From: Cricetomys ansorgei
Lineage: Eukaryota; Chordata; Mammalia; Rodentia; Nesomyidae
Length of the DNA stretch: 64,000 nucleotides
Assembly (NCBI GenBank): GCA_026225945.1
Contig: JAMJFZ010002307.1
Coordinates: 3,606,001-3,670,000 of the forward strand
Direction of reading: 5' to 3'
Shown here: positions 33,150 to 44,149 of the stretch, piece after piece
Position numbering within the stretch: the stretch's first letter is position 1
Layout of the letters: each line of letters begins with the position of its first letter
The notes under the pieces: model-generated
Databases searched by the model: none
The model's input: only the letters and a program-made list of their open reading frames with translations
Told to the model about the DNA's origin: nothing
Made by a program: the position numbers and the translations under genes

Positions 33150-33420
33150 CATTGACATAATTAGATTTTTCTTTGAGCAATCTCTGCTTTTGGAGTCTTA
33201 GTCACACCTCTGGTACTCGATTAAGGAGACAGCATTCATATGCCGTTATCGAATGCAGTGATTTGTGCTATAAAATGTAGTGTTGAGAACTCTATTGGGA
33301 AGTGTTGCTGTATATAAGAGCGAGCTTTAATAGTGTTATATTTCAATCTATAAATAAAGCCTGCTTCCTATCTGACATTAAAACAATGGATGGCATTTGG
33401 CAAAAAGCAAACTGCCAAAT
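33150..33420. promoter_or_regulatory. Candidate regulatory block
   Basis: Repeat-free and AT-rich with TATAAATAAAGCC and AAAACAATGG (SOX-type ACAATGG) motifs. It was singled out only because it is repeat-free with several factor-like motifs; no conservation data are available. Confidence 0.18.
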
Positions 33421-33708
33421 GATTTCTTAAGTGCCTAGTTAGGGGATGTCGCCATAATTTTTTTTTTTTTTTATCAGCTAAGGCACTTTTAGGATCTGTC
33501 CAAAGTCTGCTATTCCAAAAAAAAGAAAGAAAGAATGAAAGAAAAGAAAAAATAGTGTGTTTGCACCCTGTGAAATCATACATGCTGATCACATTCACAA
33601 AACGGTAGCATTGCTGATTTTTATTTAGATCGAGGCGAGTTAACAGGTGTCCTGTGTCGTGTGGTTACATTTAATGAGTGAGAATCAGGAAAGGGATTGT
33701 CAGCAGAG

Positions 33709-33731
33709 GCTCACGTGAGCACACGTGAGCA
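33709..33731. promoter_or_regulatory. Tandem CACGTG E-boxes within a palindrome
   Basis: CACGTGAGCA is repeated exactly twice head to tail (33712-33721, 33722-33731). The first copy is part of a perfect 12-bp palindrome GCTCACGTGAGC (33709-33720). CACGTG is the site for bHLH factors such as USF, MYC/MAX, TFE and CLOCK/BMAL1. The two cores are 4 bp apart. Both CpGs are intact. Confidence 0.4.
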
Positions 33732-34024
33732 GACAGGGCAGAGGGGCACAGGGAAGGTGCTCACTGGAGGTTTTCTAGTTAGCACCCCTGTGGCTGCGCA
33801 CTACCTCGGCTCCTTTACAGTTAGATAAGAGGGATCTTGTCTTCCCTGGAGTGCTGTGAAGAGTGAATCACATGTGGAGATCTGGCCCGGTACCAGTAAT
33901 AAAAAATTAGTTTCCATCTGTTAAGTTTGGATCTGCAATTTTTACCGGAGAACTTAGGTTGAAGGTGTGGCCGTGAGGAGGTACCAGACAGAGCCTTTGA
34001 GAATGGGAAACTGAGCTGTGCAGG

Positions 34025-34165
34025 GTGGTACATGCGTATCTTAACAGCAACATTCAGGAAGCATAGTCAAGATCGGTGGTTAAAGGACAGCCTCTGCTAC
34101 ATAATGAGTTTGAGGTAAGCCTGGGCTCCTTAAAATCTAATCTCAAAATAATATATCCCAAATAA
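34025..34165 (+). mobile_element. B1-like SINE, sense, diverged
   Basis: TGTGCAGGGTGGTACATGCG, AACATTCAGGAAGCATAG, GACAGCCTCTGCTACATAAT and AAGCCTGGGCTCC, then a long A-rich tail that continues as AAC/AAAG-rich sequence to about 34280. Confidence 0.65.
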
Positions 34166-34358
34166 TAATATTAAAAAACACCCCCAAAACAATCAGTATC
34201 AACAACAAAAATCAGAACAAACCAAAGGACAACAACCAATAAAGAAAGAAAGAAGATAAAAAGAGGAAGAGAAAAAAACTGAAGCGAGGCCTAGTTGAAG
34301 GAAGTTAGTTCACTAGACATAGATATGTCCTCTATGTCCTTGAAGGGGATACTGGAAC

Positions 34359-34500
34359 CCTGGTGTGTATGTGTGTGTGTGTATGTGTGCATGTGTATGT
34401 GTGTATTTGTGTGTGTGCATGTGTATGTGTTTATCTGTGTGAGTGTGTGTGTGTGTATGTGTATGTGTGCATATGTGTGTATGTGTATGTGCTTGTGGTG
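34359..34500. repeat. TG-rich imperfect repeat
   Basis: GTATGTGTGTGTGCATG-type units for about 140 bp. It lies on the tail side of the B4 remnant that follows. It opens a Cys/Val/Met-rich frame on the + strand and a His/Thr-rich one on the - strand; neither is a gene. Confidence 0.9.
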
Positions 34501-34539
34501 TTGTAAGTATTTGGTATATGTCCTTATTAGAGTAGGGGG

Positions 34540-34690
34540 GTGCACATGTGCGTGTATGAATGTATGTGCATGCGTGTGGAAGCCTACAGTTGGTGTTAGC
34601 TGCCTTTTATTTTTGAGACACAGTCTCTCACTGAACCTGAAGCTGTACAGCCATGCAGGCCAGCCATGTTCTTCAGGGAGGATGAGCCCA
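34540..34690 (-). mobile_element. B4 SINE fragment, antisense
   Basis: GTGTGGAAGCCTACAGTTGG, GTTAGCTGCCTTTTATTTTT, GAGACACAGTCTCTCACTGA and ACCTGAAGCTGTACAGCC match the tail and B1-like half of B4. The ID-like head is missing, so the element is truncated or disrupted near 34690. Confidence 0.68.
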
Positions 34691-34801
34691 TCTCTGCCTT
34701 GACAGCTACAGATACTTTATTCTTCAGCCTCACCGCAGGTTCCAAAGCAACAGGACAGCAGACCATGGATGTGGAATGACTTAGTTTCATTCTATCCTGT
34801 G

Positions 34802-35100
34802 ATCAAACTCTTACCAAAAGCAACTCGGGGAGGGAGTTCATTTGACTTACACTTCCAAGTCTGAATCCACCACTGAGGGAAGTGAGGGCAGGAACTGGAG
34901 GCAGGGACCATGGAGACATACTGCTCAGTGGCTCATACCCACCTGGCTTTCTTTCACAGCGCAGATCCACCTGCTGAGGGATGGTATGGCCCACAGTGGG
35001 TTGGACCCTCCAAGATCAATATAAATCAAAGCAGTCCCTCTCAGACATGGCTACAGGCCAATCTGATTGGGCAATCCCTCAGTTGATAGCTGAAGCTAAC
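34802..35100 (-). mobile_element. LTR-like rodent repeat, antisense
   Basis: GACTTACACTTCCAAGTCTG, CCACTGAGGGAAGTGAGGGC, AGGAACTGGAGGCAGGGACC, GGATGGTATGGCCCACAGTG, GGTTGGACCCTCCAAGATC and GGCTACAGGCCAATCTGATT follow a widespread rodent LTR-like family of the 'GTCAACTTGACAC' group. Subfamily unassigned. Confidence 0.55.
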
Positions 35101-35104
35101 AAAC

Positions 35105-35193
35105 CTTAGAAAACTGTGAGACAAATTATCTCCTTCATGCTTTGAAGGTTCTACATCAGCAATTTTGTCACAGTTAATGATAGCTGACACACT
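35105..35193 (+). mobile_element. MaLR LTR 3' end, sense
   Basis: GAAAACTGTGAGACAAATTA, TCTCCTTCATGCTTTG and TTTTGTCACAGTTAATGATA, ending GCTGACACA, is the terminal part of an MT-type LTR in the opposite orientation to the complete LTR at 35331-35689. It runs straight into the CT/CA array. Confidence 0.55.
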
Positions 35194-35211
35194 CTCTCTC
35201 TCTCTCTCTCA

Positions 35212-35266
<55 letters not shown>
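35192..35266. repeat. (CT)n(CA)n compound microsatellite
   Basis: About 10 CT units, a short mixed part, then about 23 CA units. It is flanked on both sides, within 70 bp, by MaLR LTR pieces of opposite orientation. Confidence 0.95.
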
Positions 35267-35269
<3 letters not shown>

Positions 35270-35330
35270 CAACCACACTTACTCTTGACCATGTTGAAGC
35301 TCAGCTGGCTGTACATACCCCCAAACACAT

Positions 35331-35689
35331 TGTCTTAGTCACTGTTCTGTTGTTGAGAAGGGACACCATGACCATGGCAACTCTTATAAAGGAAAGCATT
35401 TAATTTGTTTACAGTTTCAGAGGGTTAATCCATTATCACCATGAAGGGGAACATGGCAGCATGCAGGCAGTCACTGGAACAGTAGCTGAGAGCTACAGCC
35501 TGATTCACAGGCAGAAAGAGAGAGCCTAAACTCTGCATGGGCTTTTGAAACCTCAAAGCCCCAGTGCACACTTTCTCCAACAATTCACACCTCCTAATCC
35601 TTCTAATCCTTTCAAAGAGTTCCACTTTCTGGTGACTAAGCATTCAAATATAAGAGCCTATGGGGGTCATTCTCATTCAAACCACCACA
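35331..35689 (-). mobile_element. MT-type MaLR solo LTR, antisense
   Basis: On the + strand it starts TGTCTTAGTCACTGTTC and ends ATTCAAACCACCACA, so it has the TG...CA ends of an LTR of about 360 bp. Internal landmarks include GACACCATGACCATGGCAAC, CAGTTTCAGAGGGTTAATCC, GCTTTTGAAACCTCAAAGCC and GGGGGTCATTCTCATTC. It is the best preserved MaLR LTR here. No matching 5-bp target duplication was found (CACAT before, GATGC after). No proviral genes are present. Confidence 0.85.
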
Positions 35690-36648
35690 GATGCTCACCT
35701 CAGATGTGCTCACCCTGTATCCCTGTCCAGCTACCTTCCATCTTCTGAATGTGGATCCTGTACAGCAGTGAACTGTCTCCTGTTAATGGGACAAGTTCAA
35801 GCTCCCATCTGATTTTTTTTTTGTTGGGCGATGTTTAATTAAAGTGCATGAGAAAAAAGTTTCAAAGAGAGGGAGAGAGAGAGAGAGAGGGAGAGAGAGA
35901 GAGAGAGAAAAGCAAAGTGAAGTGTAGATTCAGAAATAAAAGGGTTGGCCCTAAAACGTCCAGACATTTTATTTAGTGGAGATTACTTACTTCTGCTTGC
36001 AGGTATCTTTATTTTTATTGTTGTTCTTTTGCATCTCTCCTCATCTCCACCGCATTTCCTAAGTTCTCTGATATAGACTGGAGATGTCCTGAGGACGACA
36101 GACTGTGTGGCTAGGAGGTAAGAAAATGCTGAAGGATCAGGTAGAAAGAGTTAGACTGAGATACGTCTACAACTCAGGGCTCACTCAGTTTCCCCATGAG
36201 CTTTGCAGCTGCCTCGCCTTTCAGAGATCAAAGAGTGCTGTGCCTGTCACCCAATCTTTTGTACACCAGTCCAATCAGGCTGCCAGCCCCAGAAGATGGG
36301 CATCCACAGGGCAAACAGACTTTCCTCCTGCTGGGTCCAGTTCTGGGTCCAGTGCCTTGGTTTACAGGGAATCCAGGTACCATGAGGCAGTGTTGACTCT
36401 GAGGTTACCGGACTCTTCTAGCATCTTGAGGTCACAGGCTCAGCAGAGTACCGTTTTAAGTAGGTGCTGTCATTTTTAGAGATGCCTTGGGGGAAATGTC
36501 AGACCTCAGAATCTGAGTGTGTTTGGGGTATATGCTGTTTTGAACATGGGCTCTGTGGATGCATTTTATGAAGTGAAATTAGTCAAAAGTCTCTGATGTG
36601 AAATCTTTAAATCTTTGGTAAGTTTTGCATGACAGCCTTTTTGTACTA
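35690..36648. other. Unannotated stretch with a GA array
   Basis: A (GA)n tract with GGGA interruptions lies at 35866-35908. Elsewhere no repeat. A 124-codon + frame at 36105-36479 overlaps two other open frames and resembles no known protein. Confidence 0.5.
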
Positions 36649-36712
36649 CTTTCCTCCCTCCCCCTTCTTCTCTGATTTTTTCTCTCCCTTCCTCTCTCCC
36701 TCGCTTTTTTCT

Positions 36713-36835
36713 GGGATCTACTATGAATTCACAGGCTAGCCTTGAAATTGCTCTGTAGCTTAGGATGACCTGTAAGCCATATCCCTCCAGCTGCAGCCTC
36801 CTAAGTGCAGGACTAGGGGCAAGGACTACCACACT
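36713..36835 (-). mobile_element. B1-like SINE, antisense, next to a CT-rich tract
   Basis: GGATCTACTATGAATTCACA, GGCTAGCCTTGAAATTGC, CTGTAGCTTAGGATGACCTG and CCTCCTAAGTGCAGGACTAG in complement order. A CT-rich tract (36649-36712) lies on its tail side. Confidence 0.65.
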
Positions 36836-36935
36836 CTCCCTTCCTGATGCATCTAAGAGATCCCTTCCACATGCATCTTTTTGTAGGTTCTGTTAAGAAC
36901 AGCTTTGGGTTTTGGAGTCTCATTTGTAGCTATGA

Positions 36936-36939
<4 letters not shown>

Positions 36940-36981
<42 letters not shown>

Positions 36982-36985
36982 GTGT
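36940..36985. repeat. (GT)n microsatellite
   Basis: About 22 GT units with one CG interruption. No SINE recognised beside it. Confidence 0.94.
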
Positions 36986-36986
36986 A

Positions 36987-37744
36987 TTTAAGACATTTAG
37001 AAAATGCTAATGGCTATATAGTCAATGGGAATTCGAAACCTTCAAGAAAATATTCCATCTAGTTTCAGTCCTGCTGTAAATGATGGAGCCCGATGGGCCT
37101 CCGTGCTGTCTGTCAGCTCCTGTCTTATAAACAGGCTACCTACCAAGTCTCTGATGTGCTGTGTGTCAGCCATCTGGGTTGAAACCTGAAAGTATGGATG
37201 TTTTATAGTTGTTGGTTGGGCCAAATGGATGAGAACCTCAATGAGAAAAGGCTGACTTTGTCCAACACCTAAAGGTGTTTATTCTAACACCAATCCCTTC
37301 CTTGATGTGAGCATATGTCCAGCCCTAAACAAGTGGAACACCTCTATATTCCAGTGGTTGTCTTGAAAATGGAATGTCAACCAACAGAAAATTTTCCTCT
37401 TTTCAGAGAGAGAGAGGGAGAGAGAGAAGACTTCTGTGTCAGATTTTAGATGCCTTAATATTCTTTTCTGTCTGACTTTGCAGAGAGTGATAATAGAGGT
37501 CTTGTCAAATTAGAGGCTGTAGACTTTCAACCTGTGTCATGGAAAAATATTAGTTATTATCAAAAAGTAGTTCAAATAAAAGCATAGTTGTGATATCATT
37601 ATGTTGAAGAGAACACTTCAAACATATAATTTTGTTCATTAGAAATATTTAAAAATTCAGAGTAAGTACATTTGAAAGAATATTTTTAACCAAGAGAACT
37701 TAAAATTAAATCTGTTGTTACTGAAGATAAATGTTCAGTGGGAA
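36987..37744. other. Unannotated stretch
   Basis: No repeat recognised. A short (GA)n-like patch lies near 37405-37430. AT-rich from 37540 to 37740. Confidence 0.45.
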
Positions 37745-38023
37745 TTGTTTTCTTTATTTTTAAATTGTGTATGTGCGTGTGCATGTGCGCATGTGCATGT
37801 ACGTGTGCGTGTGCGCTGTGTGCGCGTGTGCGCACATGCGCGCGTGTGGTGCATGTGTTTGTGGGTACAGTACCCACAGAGGGCAGAAGAAGGAGTCAAG
37901 TACCCCTAGAGCTGGAGTCACAGGTGGATGGATGTAAGCTGCCCAGCGTGGATGCTGGGAGCCGAGCTGGAGCCCTCTGCAAGACTAGTCCACGCTCCTA
38001 ACTTCTGTGCTCTCTCCAGCCCC
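37745..38023 (-). mobile_element. B3 SINE, antisense, with expanded TG/CG tail side
   Basis: CTTTATTTTTAAATTGTG is followed by about 90 bp of GTGCGTGTGCATGTGCGC-type sequence (37767-37856), then CACAGAGGGCAGAAGAAGG, CTAGAGCTGGAGTCACAGG, GAGCCGAGCTGGAGCCCTCT and the head complement ending CTCTCTCCAGCCCC. The alternating purine-pyrimidine segment makes the element about 60 bp longer than a normal B3. Confidence 0.83.
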
Positions 38024-41000
38024 AGTGTGAATTGTTGAGCGGAAAGTCAGAGCGATCTGTGGACCACTGATAGGGTGGGATATGAGATCACTCTACAGAG
38101 CACTGCAGCCTTCACAGACTTGTCGGTGCGGAGAAGGGACCTCAGTGAGAAGGGACCGGTAAGTGCAAGATTGGGAAAAAGCAAGTGGAGTGTCTGATTT
38201 CATGGGAAGAGGTACGCGTACGTGACTGTTTTGATGTTTGATGGACTCAGGGTTGGGCCTGATTTAGTCATCACCTACAGGTCATTGACTTGAGTGGGAA
38301 GGGTCACTATGCAAACAATGCTAGGTAGACTTTTAAAAATTTTCAGGCTTTGTTTAAAGCTCCCAGCAATTTCAACTCTCTGCTCATTAGGTTTTCTAAA
38401 CTCCAGTTGACAGAGCACAGTTTCCCAGTAGTTCAAGTTTATGCACAGAATGCCTAAGCAGGTGCATTTTTTTTTTTTTTTGGCACAGAAGAAGTATTCT
38501 AAGTCCAATTAATCAAGCAAAGGGGTGAATGAGGAGACAAAGGGTGTACCTGGAGAGAAGGCCACAGTGCTCTTAACAGTGCAACAGGGCAACAGATGAT
38601 GACATGGATCTGATGACTCCATGGTTTCGTTTGGAGAAATGTACCCCTGCAATCAGCAATACTTCTCTGTTGGCTGTCTGTATTCTACTGGAAAATGGAA
38701 ACACACAGCCTGTAGAAAAGCAGAGATACTTGTCACGCTGTATCAGGGCAGTGCAGAGGCGGAGGGAGTAGTGTTAAAGTGTGCCTCGGTCCTGCGAGCA
38801 GAAGTCACAGACAATTGACTCCCGTTTGCCTTCTAAACTGCTATGGGTTGCTTCCCCCTCACTGGCTGTCATGTCCATTAAGCCAGACGCTGGCTCTGTT
38901 TCTCAGCTCCTCGAATGCCCGAGCTTAGAATCACACCTGCGAAAGAAGTGCCTCAAGCCCTTGTCTTTCACAGAGCTATGACTAGCCAGGAGTGTCTGAA
39001 CATGTTTATTACAGAGAAATTATAAGACCTAGAACCGGAGAGGCTTTTCTGAGGGGGACCTGGTCTGGAAGGTGTTACCGAGTACTGTTTAAAGAATTGA
39101 AAAATAAATAGAACCGTGTAATGCCTGACTTGGGTATTTTGCCTAATATATGATTAACTTATAAGCCCACAGCTTAGTGCCACCCTGAGAAGATTGCTTT
39201 CATGTGTAGCACAGAGCCACTTAAGCATGCATTTTTGCTTAACTTCTTAAGAAAGCAGCTAGGGTGGTTTTTGAGGGAGTGTGTGTGATTGCTTATTTCA
39301 GATTACAGTGACCTTTTATTATTTTTTTTTTTAAGAAAAAAAAAATCCAGCCTTTGCTTTGCTGAGGTACCAGGCAGTTATGTTACCTAATTACTTTAAC
39401 CACAGTTTCCTGAAAGATGACTGTCCACCAGTAGTTCTAACCACAAATGTAGAGAACTAATTTCCATTCTTTTGTGGCTTTTTTGTGAGTTAGGTCCACT
39501 CTTTTCCTTGGGGGAAGGTTAATGTACATCTAAAATAAATATTTCAAACATAGAAGATGGTACCTTTAAATACAAAGGAAAATACGTTTAACCTTCTTTT
39601 GAACAAGCCTGGGAAGAACTATAAGTTTTTGAGACTTTCTGTTTAATTACTTTGCACTGAAGCCAGCTGGTCTTCTAGCTTTCGTGACCTTATATTCCCT
39701 GAATGTTCTCATAAATCAAAGGAAGAATATGCTAGATTCTAACATTAGTCTTGGGGAAAGTTCCGGATCTGAAAACAAAAGAGAGAAAGGTAGAATCAGG
39801 GTTGCCTTGGGGATTGTGAGGTCTTCCGTAAGGTTAATTGGGAGGGCATAGATTCCTTTATCCTCGGATTTTTTTCTTTTTCTTTCTCTTTTTCCCCCTA
39901 AAGCGTTTCTGCCCTCTAACCCACCAATTTCTCTTGCAGCTTGAGCCTTCACACTTGAACATTGAACCTGAAGATAGGAAAAAAATGATAGAAAAAAATA
40001 TTCCAGCAGGCAGGGGGATGACCTTGATGAGCTCTTAAAAATCTTTTCAGTGCTTTTATTTTGAATTCTGATGATTTCAGAAAAAAAGCTCAGAGGTGAA
40101 GTGGGCACCCGGTGAAGGTCCTCATTTGAGTCCCCTGAAATGTAAGACTGCCTCCTACCTCTCAGGGGTTGCCATAAATGGCCAGCCTCCAGAGAACTCT
40201 TCCTGCTCTGACTCCCTCTAGCACCCGCGGACTACCTTTGCAATGAATTGGCAGGTGGGGGCACATGTTAGATTTTTGGATTTCCCCGGAATCATGTTTT
40301 ACCTTTGTATCTTTGATTTGAAATACAGAAATCACTGTTTGGTGAGCTCCAAGACTGTGCTGACTGTCTAGGTGCGGCATGGGGTGGAGTGGGTCCTGGT
40401 GGAGAAGAATTGAAGGAGACCAGCATCCCCCAGTGTCAGGGAGTTCAGGGAGCGTCAGTTGAGGGTCCCTGTCTAAGGAGCTGCAAGCTTGTAACTTTCC
40501 AGTGGTCAAGGCCACCTGACAATAGGAATCCCTGTACTGTGCACAGCCGTAGGAGTGCCGTGGCACTTTACCGGGAGGATGTGTTCAGGCTACATTCTGC
40601 CCAAAGCATTCAGTTTGCAGGATAATGTCTCCAGCAATTTTTGAGATTGGCCAGGGAATACCTGAGATTGCTGATGTCACTGGACTCCAGAAACCATTCA
40701 ACTCTGTATTATCTGAGGGCATCTGCCACTTACAGTGTGGCTGCAAGGTCCCAGCACTGTGCTATTCTTACTCCCTGTGGTCGACCTGTAAAGTCATGAT
40801 GTTTAGCTTTACTTCAAACATGGAGAAGTGGAGCCAGATATATTGGCTCAAGACAGTTAACAATGAGTGACCTTGTGGGCAGGCCATGGATGTCATGTCT
40901 TCTCCCAGGGACAAAAGATGCCACCAAGGCCCCATTTCCCTGCTACTAGTCAGAGTTCTTGCCTTTAGAACTGTCCAGGAGGAGAGAGGGCTCCAGCCCT

Positions 41001-44000
41001 AATGTCCTCTAATATTGCTAACATCAACCTAACTACGTAACCAGATCATTGAGTATTTTGTGCTCAGATAATAAAAAACAAAGCAGTAAGATGGAGTCAC
41101 TAAAACTTAAACTATGTCTGTTACTAGCTTTTTGCAGACTTTGATATTGGAGATATATTGAGAATCTCCAAGCAGTGGGCCAATTTCACAGAGTTTCCCA
41201 GGTGAATGTGAATTTTACACACTATCTCTGGTTCCAATGGTGTTACCCTGAGGGGAGGTTCCATTAAGGAGCAAAGTGTCCTGGTGCCCAGAACACACAG
41301 TCATTATCCTGGCCCGGGGTGTGTCAGCTGGGTTGGGCCTCAACCCTGGATGTGTTTTCAAGACGACAACTCTGCACAGATGGTCCTGGGGTTAGAGAAG
41401 GCTTCTGGAGAAGCCGACTTAGTCAGTGGGTGTGCAAGGACCGGTTTTGTGGATACAAAACTAGGCTGAGGGATAAGTGTGACTCGGTGCATTAGCTCAC
41501 TGTTTATTTTCCCAGAGTTCCTCAAAAGGTCCCAAAGAGCACTGGAAGGTTTCAAGTGAGGTGAAAGAACGTTACCTTCCCTCATGTTCCAACATGAGCT
41601 TAGTGGTCCAGCATTCGCTGGTCACCCCTGAGGTGCCGGACCTTCGCATCTAGTGCTTGTGGGTGCAGATGCCGGTGAGCTCTGCAAGATTCCCGTGTTT
41701 AGGAAAGTCCCAGAGGGATAAACAAGGCCTCCAGGAAATGTCAGCTAGCAGTAAGTACGGCTTGAGAGTCCAAATAGGCTGATAGAGGGTCTGAGTGACC
41801 ATTTTAGAGTAACAAGAAGACACTGGAAGACACAGAGAAAACATATCAGGAAAAAGGACCAGCTGGGGCAGCATCCCGAGGGAGGAGCCAACGCCAGGCT
41901 CTGGCTGGACTGGGGAACCTGGCTGTGCCTGGCATCCTGGAGGAGGAAGCACTGGGAGGGTCGGAGAGGGTGACATGGAGTGAGAGGTGGAGTTTTGTTT
42001 TTTTTTTCTGAGTGTACCTGTCCGCTGCTGGGCTTGGTCATGTTCATGTGTACATGTGCCCCCCCCCGCCCCGCCCCCTGTCTGTAGCTCAGAAACTGCA
42101 GGGAAATAGAAGCAGTCAGGGGGGCGGCTGCAGAGAACTGAAAAATCCTCCTTTTGATGAGGGCAGAGGGTATGGTGGAGATAAATGGACAATTAATTAA
42201 TTATAAGACATGATACTCAAGTGGTTATGGGGGAGCTTCCTGGAAGGAAATTAGGGTCTTTGGGTATCGTTTCCTGAGTGGAAGAAGATTGGCAGAGCTA
42301 GAGTTTCGGAGGGAAAGTTGCTGCTGCTTTTACTTCCTCCTCCTTTCCATTCCCCGCCCCCTCCCCTCCCCTCCTGGCCTCCCTCCTTCTTGTCTCTGTT
42401 GTCCTCTCTGCCTTTGTGTCTGGACAGGGAAAACTTCACTCTTGATCAGAAGGCTGTGCTTGGAGGAGCAGCGCAGAGAGTGCACGCTTTTGGTTTTTAC
42501 TGTAACTCAGGTGGTGGTGTTGCTTCTCCCGGGCTGAGGCCGGGTCCCACCACCTCACCACCCCATTCAATAGGCTAGTCTTAAAAGAATTGGTGCACAG
42601 GAAACAAAGGAAGGGGAGGGGCCACTGCTCCGAAGGGGAGAAGGGTCTCCAGGCCATCAGTGGAATGCAGCAGGGACATTTGTGTAAACAAAGGTCTTAC
42701 TAGGTTGGGAAATTAAAATATTTGCATAAAAGAGTCTTATAAAGTGAGGGAGATAAAAAGATTTTAATTCCTTGCTCTAAACACAAGTTTTATAGTTTTT
42801 GATAGAAAAGACTCATACTTGATATTTCTTACAAATCATCTTATTTTTTAACCATTCTTTTTCTTCAAACTCATTGATGATATTGGCTGTCTTTTTCCGT
42901 CCTATCTTGGAGTAAGAGACTGCTGTAGAAAGGAATATCTCTTGTTGACTCAATAAATCTGAGACAGGCCCCTAGTAGAAAAAAATTAATTATTGCACCT
43001 ATTTCATTAGCATGGTTTTAGCCCACGTTCCTGAGCTGGTCCCTTGGCCAGGAGACTGACCTGACGCCACTGGAATGTTAGGTCTAGCCAGAGATTCTAT
43101 TCCCTTGGCTAGGAGGGTTTTCTCTGAACAGGCCTTCGTTGGTACTTTACCATTCTGCCTTCATAAAGAGGAAACCCTAAAATTATCAGAAACCATATTA
43201 GAGCTCAGAGCTTCCCAAACACTTTCAGCATCTTTAGCTTCTGAAGAAGATGAAGCTGCCAAGAATCCCAAGGACATGTCTGGCCCTTAGTCAAGAAAGA
43301 AACTGGTTACTTTTCTTTGGGGTCTTTTCATCTTAAACTTCCCAGCCAATTTCTACTCCTGTTCTTATCATCCCCCTCCTGCTACAGAGGAAACCGTAAC
43401 TGCCACTTAGGGCTTGGAGCGATGACTGATCTGGCTTCTTCCAGCTGAATTTGGGGTGTCAGGTGTGGCAGGTTTGGGAACACCCTCCCCCCTGCCCCCC
43501 CAGGCTGTATCTAAAAGACTCCAACTATTGGATGTTGGGAGGAAAGGAGTTCTTGACTGGTGTCTGGAAAGCAGTCTGAGATGTGAGGGGGAAATTAAGT
43601 TGGACAGTTTAGCTTTACAAGTCCTCAGCAGAGAACCAGAAGTCAGAACATGGAACATTTAAAAACGTTCACATCAAAATCCATTAGACTCTTCTGATGA
43701 GCTCATAGGAGCCTCTGGAAACTTTTAAAAAGTATGTCAAGTGAGAAATGAGATTCACTGGAAAGTTGTGGGGTCGAAATTTTAAAAGCTGACTTGAGTC
43801 TGGATAGAGCAGCCCATGTTACTAATTAATAAATTGGAGAAGATCTAGTTACCATTAAAATATATTTCAAAAAAAAGGCAAAATAAACAAATAGTTTGTG
43901 AATCGTTTGTGACTGTAGTGTAGAAATACTACTGTCTAGGGGGCTCTTGGGACATTGCTAGCTTTCTCCCATCATCAAGTGCTGTGGAGAAGCTGGAAGT

Positions 44001-44149
44001 TTAAAGTTTCTGTCTAGAGCAATGTCCTGTGCTCCAACATTGCTGTGGGTGGGCCTTGCTGACTTGGCAGCAGGTGCTGCCAGGTGTATATCACACCCTT
44101 CGTTTTCGTGAGTAAATCTTCCAACTATAGTTCTCTTTGTTCAGGTATG
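38024..44149. other. Six-kilobase interval without recognised interspersed repeats
   Basis: I recognise no SINE, LINE, LTR or DNA transposon here, only homopolymers (T run 38467-38480, T run ~39322-39332, T run 42000-42007, C-rich run 42058-42079) and a CT-rich patch (42330-42420). This contrasts with about one SINE per kb elsewhere. Several open frames exist, the longest 180 codons on the - strand at 41650-42192, but none shows a known domain or convincing splice context. Conserved noncoding sequence or an unrecognised exon are both possible. Confidence 0.45.

Larger units (their letters stand above)
32527..34024. other. Repeat-poor stretch
   Basis: No interspersed repeat recognised. A T run lies at 33459-33472. 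Two separately listed features fall here: an AT-rich block near 33.2-33.4 kb and a tandem palindromic E-box at 33.7 kb. Confidence 0.5.

Noticed and set aside
34291..34702. Cys/Val-rich and His/Thr-rich frames on opposite strands
   Set aside because: Translations of the imperfect TG repeat and a B4 fragment.
36105..36479. 124-codon + frame with two overlapping frames
   Set aside because: All three frames are open together, a sign of chance low stop density; no domain recognised.
41650..42192. 180-codon open frame on the - strand in the repeat-free interval
   Set aside because: Examined as the best coding candidate. It crosses C-rich and T-rich homopolymers, has Pro/Ser-rich bias, no domain, signal or membrane segment, and a second frame is open on the same strand. 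Worth only an RNA-seq check.
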